From Verrucomicrobiota bacterium (GTDB taxonomy: Bacteria > Chlamydiota > Chlamydiia > Chlamydiales > SM23-39), in the NCBI GenBank assembly GCA_018239895.1, contig JAFEGL010000063.1, positions 1-64,000 of the forward strand: a DNA stretch of 64,000 nt, read 5' to 3'. The position numbers and the translations under genes were made by a program. The notes under the pieces are model-generated. The model searched no databases and was not told the DNA's origin. It was given only the letters and a program-made list of their open reading frames with translations. How positions within the stretch are numbered: the stretch's first letter is position 1; every line of letters starts with the position of its first letter. Below, one piece after another: positions 51,926 to 59,242 of the stretch.

Positions 51926-52448
51926 GGTTTTCCCGTGCCTTTTTTCTCATTTCCGCCTCTTTTTTTCTCAAATTGTATGTGGCGGAGCCTTGGTCGTCCT
52001 GTTCAAGGGACTCTTTTTGTTCGGTCCAGTATTTGACCTCTTTTTCCCACTCTTTCTTGTGGATTTCGAGCTTTTCCAGGTCTTTCTTTCTCTGGTACAT
52101 CTCTTCGGTGGCCACCTCGACCTGTTTCTCGGCCGCTTCTACAACCTTTTTCTGATCGGCGACCTTCTTCTCTCTTTCCGCCAATTTTTCATCGACGATT
52201 TTCAAGTAGGCCTTCATTTGCTGGATCTTGTCGGTTGTGGTTCCTGCGTCTAGCTCGCTCCTCAGCTGGTTTAATTTGGCTACCTTATGCTGCAGCGTCT
52301 CGTCGCGCTCCCGGGTTAAATCATAGAGCTTGGCGTTCGCTTTGTCCAGCAGGGCTTTCTTCTCTTCCAAGATTTTCACAGCCTGGTCGAACCGATTCTT
52401 CTTGATCGTGACCAGTTGCTCCAAGGGATAATTGAGGGGATTGTTCAT
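51918..52448 (-). CDS. cdsO: T3SS CdsO (SctO/FliJ-like central stalk)
   Basis: A 176-residue all-helical protein of the SctO/YscO/FliJ family, the coiled-coil stalk inserted into the ATPase ring. The start MNNPLNYPLEQLVTIKKNRFDQAVKILEEKK is typical; strong heptads follow throughout, including VVEAAEKQVEVATEEMYQRKKDLEKL. The length is normal. It overlaps cdsP by eight bases. It is separated from cdsN by an inserted NYN gene and hairpins; a promoter-like TTGATT-N16-TGTAAT is found just upstream. The predicted transcript start is within two bases of the ATG, and no Shine-Dalgarno is seen. Confidence 0.9.
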   Translation of the reverse strand: MNNPLNYPLEQLVTIKKNRFDQAVKILEEKKALLDKANAKLYDLTRERDETLQHKVAKLNQLRSELDAGTTTDKIQQMKAYLKIVDEKLAEREKKVADQKKVVEAAEKQVEVATEEMYQRKKDLEKLEIHKKEWEKEVKYWTEQKESLEQDDQGSATYNLRKKEAEMRKKARENHE

Positions 52449-52456
52449 AACTGAAC

Positions 52457-52484
52457 ATTACAGCAGACCTATTTGAAAAATCAA
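52457..52484 (-). promoter_or_regulatory. Promoter-like site directly upstream of cdsO
   Basis: On the minus strand -35 TTGATT (52479-52484) and -10 TGTAAT (52457-52462) are 16 bases apart. The expected transcription start is at or next to the cdsO ATG (52448). It would let the cdsO-cdsP-cdsQ run be expressed despite the inserted NYN gene and hairpins. No experimental support. Confidence 0.4.
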
Positions 52485-52580
52485 ATGTGAAATTTCTCAT
52501 TCAATAAGACTTTTATAGGTTGAGAGCAGTTAATTTCTGCAGGTTTTCGTGAGCCGATCCCTTTTCAGGAAGAAGTTGAG

Positions 52581-52657
52581 GGGGCCGAGCTGTCGCAACG
52601 CGGCAGCTCGGCCCCTGACGCCCCCATCCCACTGCTGATGGCAGTGGGATGGGGGCG
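52581..52657 (-). repeat. Tandem pair of variable-stem hairpins between the NYN gene and cdsO
   Basis: First hairpin 52581-52615 (GGGGCCGAGCTG/CAGCTCGGCCCC arms), second 52619-52657 (CGCCCCCATCCCACTGC/GCAGTGGGATGGGGGCG). The first stem is close in sequence to 7176-7206; the second has an unrelated outer stem but the same CTG/GGCAG core. It lies 19 bases after the NYN stop codon and may terminate that gene. Confidence 0.65.
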
Positions 52658-52675
52658 AACATCCTAAGCCGTTGA

Positions 52676-53344
52676 TCAAGAATTAACGAATTCGGCTTCG
52701 CTTTCTACTAACTCATTTGGTGGAGTATATTCAATGGGTCGGATGGTTACGAGGTTACCTCCCGGATCATAGACCTTTTGAGAGAAGAGGGAAGTTGAAA
52801 TATGCTGCAGGTTGATTGTTTTATGCCCGTCAGAAACTTGGATTAATTCTGAGCTATGTTTATAGTTAAAGGGGGCAAAAACCGACACTTTCTTGTTCGG
52901 AAAATTATCCTTTACTTTTCTGACAGCCGGAGCCAAATCAGAATCCCTAGATAACAAGAATGCGTGATCATATTGATCCTTGTAAGCTAAATCAAGCAGC
53001 GCAAGAGCCAAATTTACATCGGTTTCCTTTTCTTCGTGAGATTCCCATTTTGCATTGCAGGCCATGCACTTTTTGGGTTTCACTTTGAATTTTCCTAAAA
53101 TGGGCAGCACTCCTTGAGAGGATAAAGCCTTAACATATAAACGGTGCCTTAGATAAGATTCTGGCTTCCAAGTAGGATACGCTGAGAAGAATAATATTTG
53201 GGTAATGATTTGGGATTTAGGCCGAACTAAACGACCAAAAAGTTGCCGTAAGTTTAGCCATTTTAAATGAGGTTTGCCCAGATCTTTTAATGCATGGTAC
53301 AGATTGAATCCGTCAACAAAACAAACTATTCGTTCCGCTTCCAT
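52676..53344 (-). CDS. NYN-domain (PIN-like, LabA/DUF88) protein inserted in the T3SS block
   Basis: A 222-residue protein with the NYN fold of predicted ribonucleases. The opening VCFVDGFNLYHAL carries the first Asp of the catalytic cluster and the family signature; later LLSRDSDLAPAVRKV gives another acidic pair, and DVNLALALLDLAYKD a third. The middle has Cys residues around CMACNAKW (about 93-100) that may bind zinc. The C-terminus (about 175-222) is variable. It has no T3SS relative and lies between cdsN and cdsO, which are usually adjacent. A terminator hairpin is 10 bases before its ATG, and hairpins follow its stop. It probably acts on RNA in the cytoplasm; the target is unknown. Its insertion could be regulatory or incidental. 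Confidence 0.78.
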   Translation of the reverse strand: MEAERIVCFVDGFNLYHALKDLGKPHLKWLNLRQLFGRLVRPKSQIITQILFFSAYPTWKPESYLRHRLYVKALSSQGVLPILGKFKVKPKKCMACNAKWESHEEKETDVNLALALLDLAYKDQYDHAFLLSRDSDLAPAVRKVKDNFPNKKVSVFAPFNYKHSSELIQVSDGHKTINLQHISTSLFSQKVYDPGGNLVTIRPIEYTPPNELVESEAEFVNS

Positions 53345-53353
53345 ACTTCAGCC

Positions 53354-53383
53354 AAAAAAAAACCACGGATACGGAATCCGTGG
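53354..53383 (-). terminator. Rho-independent terminator after cdsN
   Basis: Stem CCACGGAT/ATCCGTGG (53363-53383) with a T-run of nine on the minus strand (53354-53362). It lies downstream of the cdsN stop (53472) and immediately upstream of the NYN ATG (53344). Transcripts that start at the CT663-like gene should mostly end here, so NYN depends on read-through or a promoter in the short gap. Confidence 0.85.
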
Positions 53384-53471
53384 CGGCCTCATGGTCGTGC
53401 CATAAGGGATGCTTATAGACTCATGTATATCAAGAACATGAATTTTAGGCAACCTGAGATATCAATATCTC

Positions 53472-54791
53472 TTAGACAAAGAGGGATTTGAGTTGGCGGA
53501 GGGTATCTTCGAAGGTGGCCTTTTCGTCCACTTGCTGGCGGAGGAACCGGTTCACCTTGTCGACGTACTTGAGCGCGAAGTCGGCATTCTTGTCGGAGCC
53601 AGGCTTGTACTCGCCGATCCGGATGAGGAGCTCGTTCTTTTTGTAGTTGGAGAGGACTTCGCGGATTTTGCCAGTTAGCTCGAGGTGCTGCTTGTCGACG
53701 ATGAGGGGCAAAATACGGCTGACGGAGGCGAGGACGTCGATGGCAGGGTAGTGGTACTGGCGAGCCAGCTCGGAGGAGAGGATGATGTGGCCGTCGAGAA
53801 TCGAACGGACCTCGTCGGCGACCGGCTCGTTCATGTCGTCGCCCGCGACGAGGATCGTGTAGAAGGCGGTGATCGATCCTTTGTCGGAGTTGCCCGAGCG
53901 CTCGAGGAGGCGGGGCAGGGTCGCGAAGACGGAAGGGGTAAAGCCGGCGCGGGCTGGGGGCTCGCCAGCGGCGAGGCCGATTTCCCGGAGCGCGCGCGCA
54001 TAGCGGGTCACAGAGTCCATCATCAAGATGACAGACTTGCCCTGGTCGCGGAAGTATTCTGCGATAGCGGTGCCGACGTAGGCGGCGTTGATCCGCATCT
54101 GGGCCGCTTGGTCGGAGGTCGATACAATGATGACCGAGCGCTTCATCCCTTCGGGACCTAGATCGTGCTGCAGAAACTCGCGTACCTCGCGGCCCCTCTC
54201 GCCAATCAGCGAGATGACGTTGACGTCGGCGACAGCGTTCCGGGCGATCATCCCGAGGAGAGTCGATTTACCGACGCCGGCCGCAGCAAAAATGCCGACC
54301 CGCTGCCCTTTGCCGCAGGTAAGGACTGAATCGATCGACCGGACGCCGACCGAAAGAGGTTTGTTGATCAGGGCTCTTTTCAGAGGATCAGGAGGAGAGC
54401 AAATGACTGGAACCGACTCGTCGACGTCGACGAGAGGCCCTTTTTCATCTACGTCGAGAGGATTGCCGAGTCCATCGAGAATCCGGCCTAGGAGGCCTGG
54501 GCCCACTTTGATCTGCATCGGCATCCGCATCGGGATGACTTCCGAGGAGGGGCCGATCCCTTTCATATCGCCCATTGGCGAGAGGATCACTTCATCTTTT
54601 GTGAATCCGACGACTTCGGCGGCGAGCGGCTCCCCGTCGCGCTTGATGAGGCAGATCTCTCCCATCTTCACTTGCGGAATGACAGCGCGGATCAACATCC
54701 CGACCACTTCGGTGATCCTGCCGTGGACGGTCGTCAGCTCGACATCTTCGAGATGGCTGATCAACTTTTCAAACGATGAGTTTTGCTCCAC
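53472..54791 (-). CDS. cdsN: T3SS ATPase CdsN (SctN)
   Basis: A 439-residue F1-beta-like hexameric ATPase that strips chaperones and unfolds T3SS cargo at the base of the apparatus. Walker A AAAGVGKSTLLG (Lys175), GERGREVREF and Walker B-like VILMMDSVTRYARALREIGLAAGEPPA are intact. Downstream DDMNEPVADEVRSILDGHIILS matches the family. The N-terminal barrel contains VEQ-free sequence VHGRITEVVGMLI; the C-terminal domain ends DTLRQLKSLFV. Full length. It follows the CT668-like gene with 11 bases between, and a strong terminator lies after its stop. Confidence 0.97.
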   Translation of the reverse strand: MEQNSSFEKLISHLEDVELTTVHGRITEVVGMLIRAVIPQVKMGEICLIKRDGEPLAAEVVGFTKDEVILSPMGDMKGIGPSSEVIPMRMPMQIKVGPGLLGRILDGLGNPLDVDEKGPLVDVDESVPVICSPPDPLKRALINKPLSVGVRSIDSVLTCGKGQRVGIFAAAGVGKSTLLGMIARNAVADVNVISLIGERGREVREFLQHDLGPEGMKRSVIIVSTSDQAAQMRINAAYVGTAIAEYFRDQGKSVILMMDSVTRYARALREIGLAAGEPPARAGFTPSVFATLPRLLERSGNSDKGSITAFYTILVAGDDMNEPVADEVRSILDGHIILSSELARQYHYPAIDVLASVSRILPLIVDKQHLELTGKIREVLSNYKKNELLIRIGEYKPGSDKNADFALKYVDKVNRFLRQQVDEKATFEDTLRQLKSLFV

Positions 54792-54802
54792 GCGGCCTCA
54801 AA

Positions 54803-55453
54803 TTAGAGTTGGATGTTGAAAATCTGTCTGATCGAGTCGATGACCTTGCTAAGAAGGGTGGATGAGTATTCGATTTCCTGCTGCGCTTGACCCATTTTGA
54901 TCTGGATGAGCATCATATCCCCTGGGCGCAACTCTTGGTTCGCAGCCGACATCTCCGAAAGTTTGCCCTGGATCGACGCTAGCTTCTCTTGGCCGTCGTT
55001 CACATAGGCCATGAACCTCTCTAAAGCGCCTCCTTGAGTCGGCATCTTCATCGCGGGCGTATCGATCCCGAGTTTTCCAGCGGCAGCCCTCACATAGGTA
55101 TTCGCATCTCCGAGCTTGTTGCGGAGGAGGTGGGCTTGAGATCGCTTCAGTTTCAGGTTCGGCGTGTTGAGCTGATCCTGCACGGTCCCCAAGATGTCTT
55201 GGGCATTGCGGGCTTGAGCGAGCAGTGTGTTGGCGGTCGGCCCCTCCGTTTGCATGGCAGGTCTTGCCATATCGAGCGGCGTGGGGGCCTGCGTTGGGCC
55301 TGCGCCCGGAGCTCCTCGGGAAGGAGATCCTTGCATGAAGGACTGAAACTCGGTGCCCGGCTGCGACCGGACTGGAGTTTCCGGTTCCAAAGCCTTGCCC
55401 GGGGTGATCCGGTCAGGGCTTCGGTCTGGAGGAGGAGTCGTATCGGAATTCAT
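54803..55453 (-). CDS. CT668-like T3SS-associated protein
   Basis: A 216-residue protein in the position of Chlamydia CT668, between cdsG and cdsN. The N-terminal ~70 residues are Pro/Thr/Ser-rich and likely disordered. Residues 75-216 are helical with Ala/Asn/Leu patterns (ANTLLAQARNAQDILGTVQDQL, GDMMLIQIKMGQAQQEIEYSS); the C-terminus LSKVIDSIRQIFNIQL has needle/inner-rod-like character. The end resembles the heptad-rich tail of inner-rod (SctI) proteins, so an inner-rod role is possible (inference). Start ATG 55453 overlaps the cdsG stop by four bases. Confidence 0.72.
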   Translation of the reverse strand: MNSDTTPPPDRSPDRITPGKALEPETPVRSQPGTEFQSFMQGSPSRGAPGAGPTQAPTPLDMARPAMQTEGPTANTLLAQARNAQDILGTVQDQLNTPNLKLKRSQAHLLRNKLGDANTYVRAAAGKLGIDTPAMKMPTQGGALERFMAYVNDGQEKLASIQGKLSEMSAANQELRPGDMMLIQIKMGQAQQEIEYSSTLLSKVIDSIRQIFNIQL

Positions 55454-55896
55454 CGCGATTTTTTCTTCTTGGGTTTCTCAGCAACGACAGGTCCTGGCGT
55501 CTTTTTGACGAACTTCTCAACGAAATCGAGAGCGGATGCGCCGAGCCGTTTGATCAGCGGATCTTTCGATTTGGTCGATTGTTCGAGCAATTTTTCCCCT
55601 TCGGACACTTGGGTTGGAGTCATACTCATGGCGATCCCCAAAAAGGCCTTCGCCATTTCGTTATCAGGCTGTTCGGCGAGGACTTCGTCAAAACATTTGC
55701 AAGCTTGTTTAAGCTCCAATTTGTGCAGATGAAGATAACCGAAGCCGATTTTAGGCAGGGAGTGCTCAGGATTGAGCATCTCGGCTGCGCGGAAAAGCTT
55801 CATGGCGGCGTCTTCGTCGGCCTGATTCACGGCGATGTAGCCAGCTTCCACAAACAGGAAGAAGTCATCTTTATAATGTTTCCAATTCATCATCAT
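55450..55896 (-). CDS. cdsG: T3SS CdsG (CT667-like, TPR needle chaperone)
   Basis: A 148-residue TPR protein; in Chlamydia CdsG together with CdsE binds the needle subunit CdsF to prevent early polymerisation. Repeats are visible as VEAGYIAVNQADEDAAMKLFRAAEML, IGFGYLHLHKLELKQACKCFDEVL and AKAFLGIAMSMTPTQVSEGEKLL-like segments, written here in short pieces. The C-terminal tail is basic (AEKPKKKKSR). It lies 14 bases after the needle gene and overlaps the next by four bases. The length matches YscG-like chaperones plus a basic tail. Confidence 0.85.
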   Translation of the reverse strand: MMMNWKHYKDDFFLFVEAGYIAVNQADEDAAMKLFRAAEMLNPEHSLPKIGFGYLHLHKLELKQACKCFDEVLAEQPDNEMAKAFLGIAMSMTPTQVSEGEKLLEQSTKSKDPLIKRLGASALDFVEKFVKKTPGPVVAEKPKKKKSR

Positions 55897-55910
55897 ATCC
55901 TCATTTCATG

Positions 55911-56159
55911 TTATCTTGGGATCTGGTTGCCGATCGCTTTGTTGATCACAGTGTTGACCTGGGAGATCAAGTTCGAGATCGATTCACCGATCTGCGTCAC
56001 CTGGCTCATCTGGAACTGGAGCAGGATGAAGGAACCGGGAGTCGCGGCAGAGATTTTACTCGCCAGCGCGCGCACTTGCATCACAAGGCCCGATTGCAAT
56101 TTCCTATACGCTGAAATCAGCGATCCGAAGGTAAGGGTTACACCCGAAGCTTTTCCCAT
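55911..56159 (-). CDS. cdsF: T3SS needle subunit CdsF (SctF)
   Basis: An 82-residue needle protomer with the expected size and a helix-turn-helix layout. The first helix covers about 10-40 and carries the single PGSF turn (AATPGSFILLQFQMSQ). The C-terminal helix ends QVNTVINKAIGNQIPR. It polymerises outside the cell into the hollow needle. It sits between cdsE and cdsG, whose products are its chaperones. ATG 56159 is preceded by AGGAGAGG-type sequence on the minus strand. Confidence 0.9.
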   Translation of the reverse strand: MGKASGVTLTFGSLISAYRKLQSGLVMQVRALASKISAATPGSFILLQFQMSQVTQIGESISNLISQVNTVINKAIGNQIPR

Positions 56160-56169
56160 TTTCCTCTCC

Positions 56170-56400
56170 TCACTTTGCCACTTTCTTCAATACTTTCTGA
56201 AGGGCCGCATATCCGTGCAGCAAAACTCCGAGCTTGTCGAAATCTTTTTCATTTTGCCCTTCTCTCAATAATTTTTTGATGTCATGGATCCGCTCTTCGA
56301 TCTTCGCCATGATCTCTTTGCCTCGATTCGGTTTGTCTTTGATCTCCTTTTCGAGATCGAAAGCAAACTTCTCACCGGGCTTTTTTTCCAAACCGTACAT
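56170..56400 (-). CDS. cdsE: T3SS CdsE (SctE-type needle co-chaperone)
   Basis: A 76-residue cytoplasmic protein in the position of CT665. It is almost entirely helical with a Lys/Glu-rich N-terminus (EKKPGEKFAFDLEKEIKD) and a hydrophobic C-terminal helix (LGVLLHGYAALQKVLKKVAK). With CdsG it should hold CdsF in a soluble state. The ATG at 56400 has GGAG 8-10 bases upstream. The start lies 21 bases after the cdsD stop and the end 10 bases before cdsF, consistent with one operon. Confidence 0.87.
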   Translation of the reverse strand: MYGLEKKPGEKFAFDLEKEIKDKPNRGKEIMAKIEERIHDIKKLLREGQNEKDFDKLGVLLHGYAALQKVLKKVAK

Positions 56401-56421
56401 GAGTATCTCCTTCCGGAATTT

Positions 56422-58314
56422 TCACCGGGTATAGTTGATTTTATATTTTAGCCCATCTTTTTCAAGAAGAATCGTATTTGATTCGATCGAAGTAATTTTC
56501 ATTCCATCGACCAAATCACCCAATGTGTATATTCTTCCGTTTAAAACCACACTGTATCCGTGTCCATCAAAAGAGGATGAGCCTGAAACTTGGTATTGTT
56601 GTGAAACATCGATCCCCACAGAGTCGGGATGGGCCGCTACGGCAAAGTTTTTCACACCGTGGATGCCGCTCAATGCATTGAGCTGCTTCACTACATCTTT
56701 GAGCTCGCTCTCCATTTTATCACTATAAGGTCCCGATATAATGACCTCGCCGTTCGAAAGCTGGAAGGAGAGAGAGCCGAACCCGTGGGCCACAAAGAGC
56801 GCCGAAATTTGGGTCGTGAGATTTTCTTCAACGGCGACTTGGTTGCTCAACTTGTCCAAATAGGGGAAATTCATCGTCAGATAGTCGCTGAGTCTTTGGG
56901 CATCGGCATTCGTCGGCAAATAGCCAGTGACGATGAACTTGCCAGCCTCGGGAGAAGAGACGTTGACTCCTTGCCAGGCGCTGTTTGTGACTAGAGCGTC
57001 GTTGATCGATTTCGAGACGAGCTCGTCGATGACGACCGTATCCTCAACGCTCGAAATGAAGGGGATCTGGTCGATGTTGTAGCGCATCTCTTGATATTCA
57101 ATCGGGGAGACGACATGGCCGACCAAGAAGATCTTGCCGCTCGCTGGGTTGAAGGAGAACTTGACGGCGGCGAATTTTTTCAGCGCTTCAGAAATCTCTT
57201 CGACCGGCTCCTTTTTCACGAGCTGGATTTGTTCCGACTTAAACAAGGAGAAAAAGCTTAAGAAAACGATCAGGAGAACAAAGAGAGCGGAACCTCCGCC
57301 CACAAGATACTTCAGCGGGATTTTTTCCCTTTTCCAATCTTTGAACTCAGCCGGCGGCGTTGGAGCTTCTTCGAGAACAGGGGCTTCTTCGGGCTCTTCT
57401 GCTCTCGGAGCTTCGAAATGGGGTGCAATAGGGGAGTAGATTGTCTCTTGGGGCGCTTCCCGATCGATGATGAGGAAGACAGTTGTCCCGAGCGAGATCA
57501 TATCCTGCGGAGTGACGGTCGATCTCTCTAAAATTGGCTGGCCGTTGACCACGGTGCCGTTTTTAGAACCGAGATCTTCGATCTGAAGGATCCCATCGGG
57601 GCTGACGTGGAGCCTCGCATGGTTTCTTGAGACGCTTAAATCCTGGAAAACGATGTCGCAGCTATTCGGGTCTTTCCCTAGAATATAGGTTCGCCCTTTC
57701 TCGATGCCGATTTCGGCGCCGGCGTTCGGCCCCGAGATCACTTTCAGCAGTAAAGGCGCCTCAGAGATCATGTTGAAGGGGATTTCAGATTCGGCTCCCA
57801 CATCGTCGAAAATCGTATCGTAGGCATTCGGCTCAGATTCTTTGTGCTCGACGAGCGGCTCTGTCACCGGCTCTTCTTCGGGCGGTGCGGGCTTCTCGCT
57901 TTCTACGAGAGGGGGAGGGGGCTCCTCTTCTTCTAAACTGCCGAAGATATTGTCGTATTCCGCTTTTTTCTTCTTTTTCGACTTCGGCTTTTTGGGGGCT
58001 TCGACGTTTGGAACATCTTCTTCAGAGAAGAGAAACGTCGTGTTGCCGATCTGGACCCGGTCGCCCTCTTTCAGCAAAACTCGCTCTTCGTGGACCTCTC
58101 CGTTGATGAGGGTCGGGTTGATCCGGCTTACGTTTTTGAGGTAGATTCCTTCGGGGGCTTTCGTGAGGCGCGCGTGTTTTCTAGAGACGGTGCTGTCTTC
58201 GATGATGAAATCAGACTCATCGGGATCGCGCCCGACGATCCAATCGTCCCCTTCCTGTAGATCTAAGATGAGCCCTCTGAGAGGACCTTCTTCTGCAATT
58301 AAGTGCGCTGCCAT
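56422..58314 (-). CDS. cdsD: T3SS inner-membrane ring CdsD (SctD) with two FHA domains
   Basis: A 630-residue SctD protein; shorter than Chlamydia CdsD (about 829). Two cytoplasmic FHA domains: first within 1-100 (WIVGRDPDESDF, then VSRKHARL), second at about 185-290 (YILGKDPNSCDIVFQD, then SVSRNHARLHVS, SKNGTVVNG). Both keep phosphothreonine-binding Arg/Ser/His, suggesting that they read phosphorylation, perhaps by Pkn kinases. A Pro/Glu-rich linker lies between them. The single membrane helix is at about 336-355 (GGGSALFVLLIVFLSFFSLF). The periplasmic part has BON-like ring-building modules (VEDTVVIDELV, LNALSGIHGVKNFAVAA). The gene overlaps nothing and lies 5 bases after the chaperone gene. 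Confidence 0.93.
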   Translation of the reverse strand: MAAHLIAEEGPLRGLILDLQEGDDWIVGRDPDESDFIIEDSTVSRKHARLTKAPEGIYLKNVSRINPTLINGEVHEERVLLKEGDRVQIGNTTFLFSEEDVPNVEAPKKPKSKKKKKAEYDNIFGSLEEEEPPPPLVESEKPAPPEEEPVTEPLVEHKESEPNAYDTIFDDVGAESEIPFNMISEAPLLLKVISGPNAGAEIGIEKGRTYILGKDPNSCDIVFQDLSVSRNHARLHVSPDGILQIEDLGSKNGTVVNGQPILERSTVTPQDMISLGTTVFLIIDREAPQETIYSPIAPHFEAPRAEEPEEAPVLEEAPTPPAEFKDWKREKIPLKYLVGGGSALFVLLIVFLSFFSLFKSEQIQLVKKEPVEEISEALKKFAAVKFSFNPASGKIFLVGHVVSPIEYQEMRYNIDQIPFISSVEDTVVIDELVSKSINDALVTNSAWQGVNVSSPEAGKFIVTGYLPTNADAQRLSDYLTMNFPYLDKLSNQVAVEENLTTQISALFVAHGFGSLSFQLSNGEVIISGPYSDKMESELKDVVKQLNALSGIHGVKNFAVAAHPDSVGIDVSQQYQVSGSSSFDGHGYSVVLNGRIYTLGDLVDGMKITSIESNTILLEKDGLKYKINYTR

Positions 58315-58318
58315 TTTC

Positions 58319-58729
58319 TTAAATCAGGGTTTCTTCCTGTTCAAATTTCGCAATCTGATCTCGCCAGTAAACCAAATAATTGACAAAATCTTCGAGATTT
58401 TCTTTAAAAGACTGATAGTTCATTTCATAAGGCAATCCGAGAGAGAGTGTCAAGAATTTCTCGTCGCGATCGAGTCCGATTCGGGCTCCCGCAGTTCCTT
58501 GACCGAGGAAATTTGCGCGCATCAAAAGGAGAAAGAGTTCTTCTCTTTTCCTCTCGGGACATTGTGAAATGACCGCCTGCATCGAAACGCCTGGATTGAG
58601 CTCTTTCAATTTCAACTGCACATTTTTATTCAAGTTGAAGGAGATGATTTTATGTTCATTTGGTTTCGGGATAGGTTCGATCTGCAACTCAGAACAAACT
58701 CGATCGACGAACTCCTGAAGCATGTGCAC
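58319..58729 (-). CDS. T3SS chaperone, CT663-like
   Basis: A 136-residue class-I-type chaperone (SycE/CesT-like fold) first in the operon, as CT663 in Chlamydia. It has helical ends and a central sheet: LQEFVDRVCSELQIEPI, then FNLNKNVQLKLKEL, ERKREELFLLLMRANFLGQG and FLTLSLGLPYEMNYQSFKENLEDFVNYL, all typical of these chaperones (LFxxLLxxNF and the LE-rich C-terminal helix). It may bind CdsD or an effector; in Chlamydia CT663 (Scc1-like?) function is not settled here. The ATG follows a GGGGTGTGC leader without a strong Shine-Dalgarno. The next gene starts 4 bases after its stop. Confidence 0.85.
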   Translation of the reverse strand: MHMLQEFVDRVCSELQIEPIPKPNEHKIISFNLNKNVQLKLKELNPGVSMQAVISQCPERKREELFLLLMRANFLGQGTAGARIGLDRDEKFLTLSLGLPYEMNYQSFKENLEDFVNYLVYWRDQIAKFEQEETLI

Positions 58730-58897
58730 ACCCCGAGACCCATTATTTCCGTTAAGCGTGTAAAATTACAAGACAAGTTTCTTTTCTAAATAAAAACTGC
58801 CTTTTGGACGATGTGTGGATGTGCTTTTGTGGAAAGATGTGATGTGAAAATGGAAGAGAGTAGAAAGTCTAGGGCTAACTCATGGGCATGAAAAAAT

Positions 58898-59168
58898 ATC
58901 AGCGCAGAGATAAAATGAGTATAGAGAGACGCAGAGGATAAATTAGTAAGAGTAAAGAGAGGAAAATAGAGATAGATCGGGACCTTGCCCGGAGAGAAGG
59001 AGATTTGTATCGAAAGCAACGTTTGAAAATTCATCCGAAGAAGCTAAAAGCGCCTGACTACACTCTCTAACTCCGGGCAGGGTCCCGTGCTTCTTCTCTA
59101 TTTTTCTCTCTAGACTCTTATATTTTTTCCTCTGCGTCTCTCTACGCTCATTTTATCTCTGCGCTGAT
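58898..59168. repeat. Long inverted repeat with CAGAGATAAAATGAG arms
   Basis: Arms of about 80 bases: left from ATCAGCGCAGAGATAAAATG (58898), right to CATTTTATCTCTGCGCTGAT (59168), with second-order pairing between CGGGACCTTGCCCGG-like and CCGGGCAGGGTCCCG parts around 58979-59085. The rest of the 513-base gap (58730-59242) holds only a possible T3SS promoter near the ATG at 58729 and no gene. The type resembles the CACAGAGA repeat at 46934-47089. Confidence 0.7.
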
Positions 59169-59212
59169 CATCTTTCACACTACTTTAAACGGAAGGATCC
59201 GAGGATAAAAAA

Positions 59213-59240
59213 AACCGCGGGTGGAAACCACCTATGGTTT
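59213..59240 (-). terminator. Terminator of the DUF4143 ATPase gene
   Basis: Imperfect stem, AACCGCGGGTGG and CCACCTATGGTT with G-U pairs, followed on the minus strand by a T-run (59206-59213). It lies three bases after the stop at 59243. Confidence 0.65.
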
Positions 59241-59242
59241 TT

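Noticed and set aside
58786..59034. Open frame of 82 codons in the 58.9-kb inverted repeat
   Set aside because: It lies inside the repeat arm and has no ribosome site; repeat-derived.
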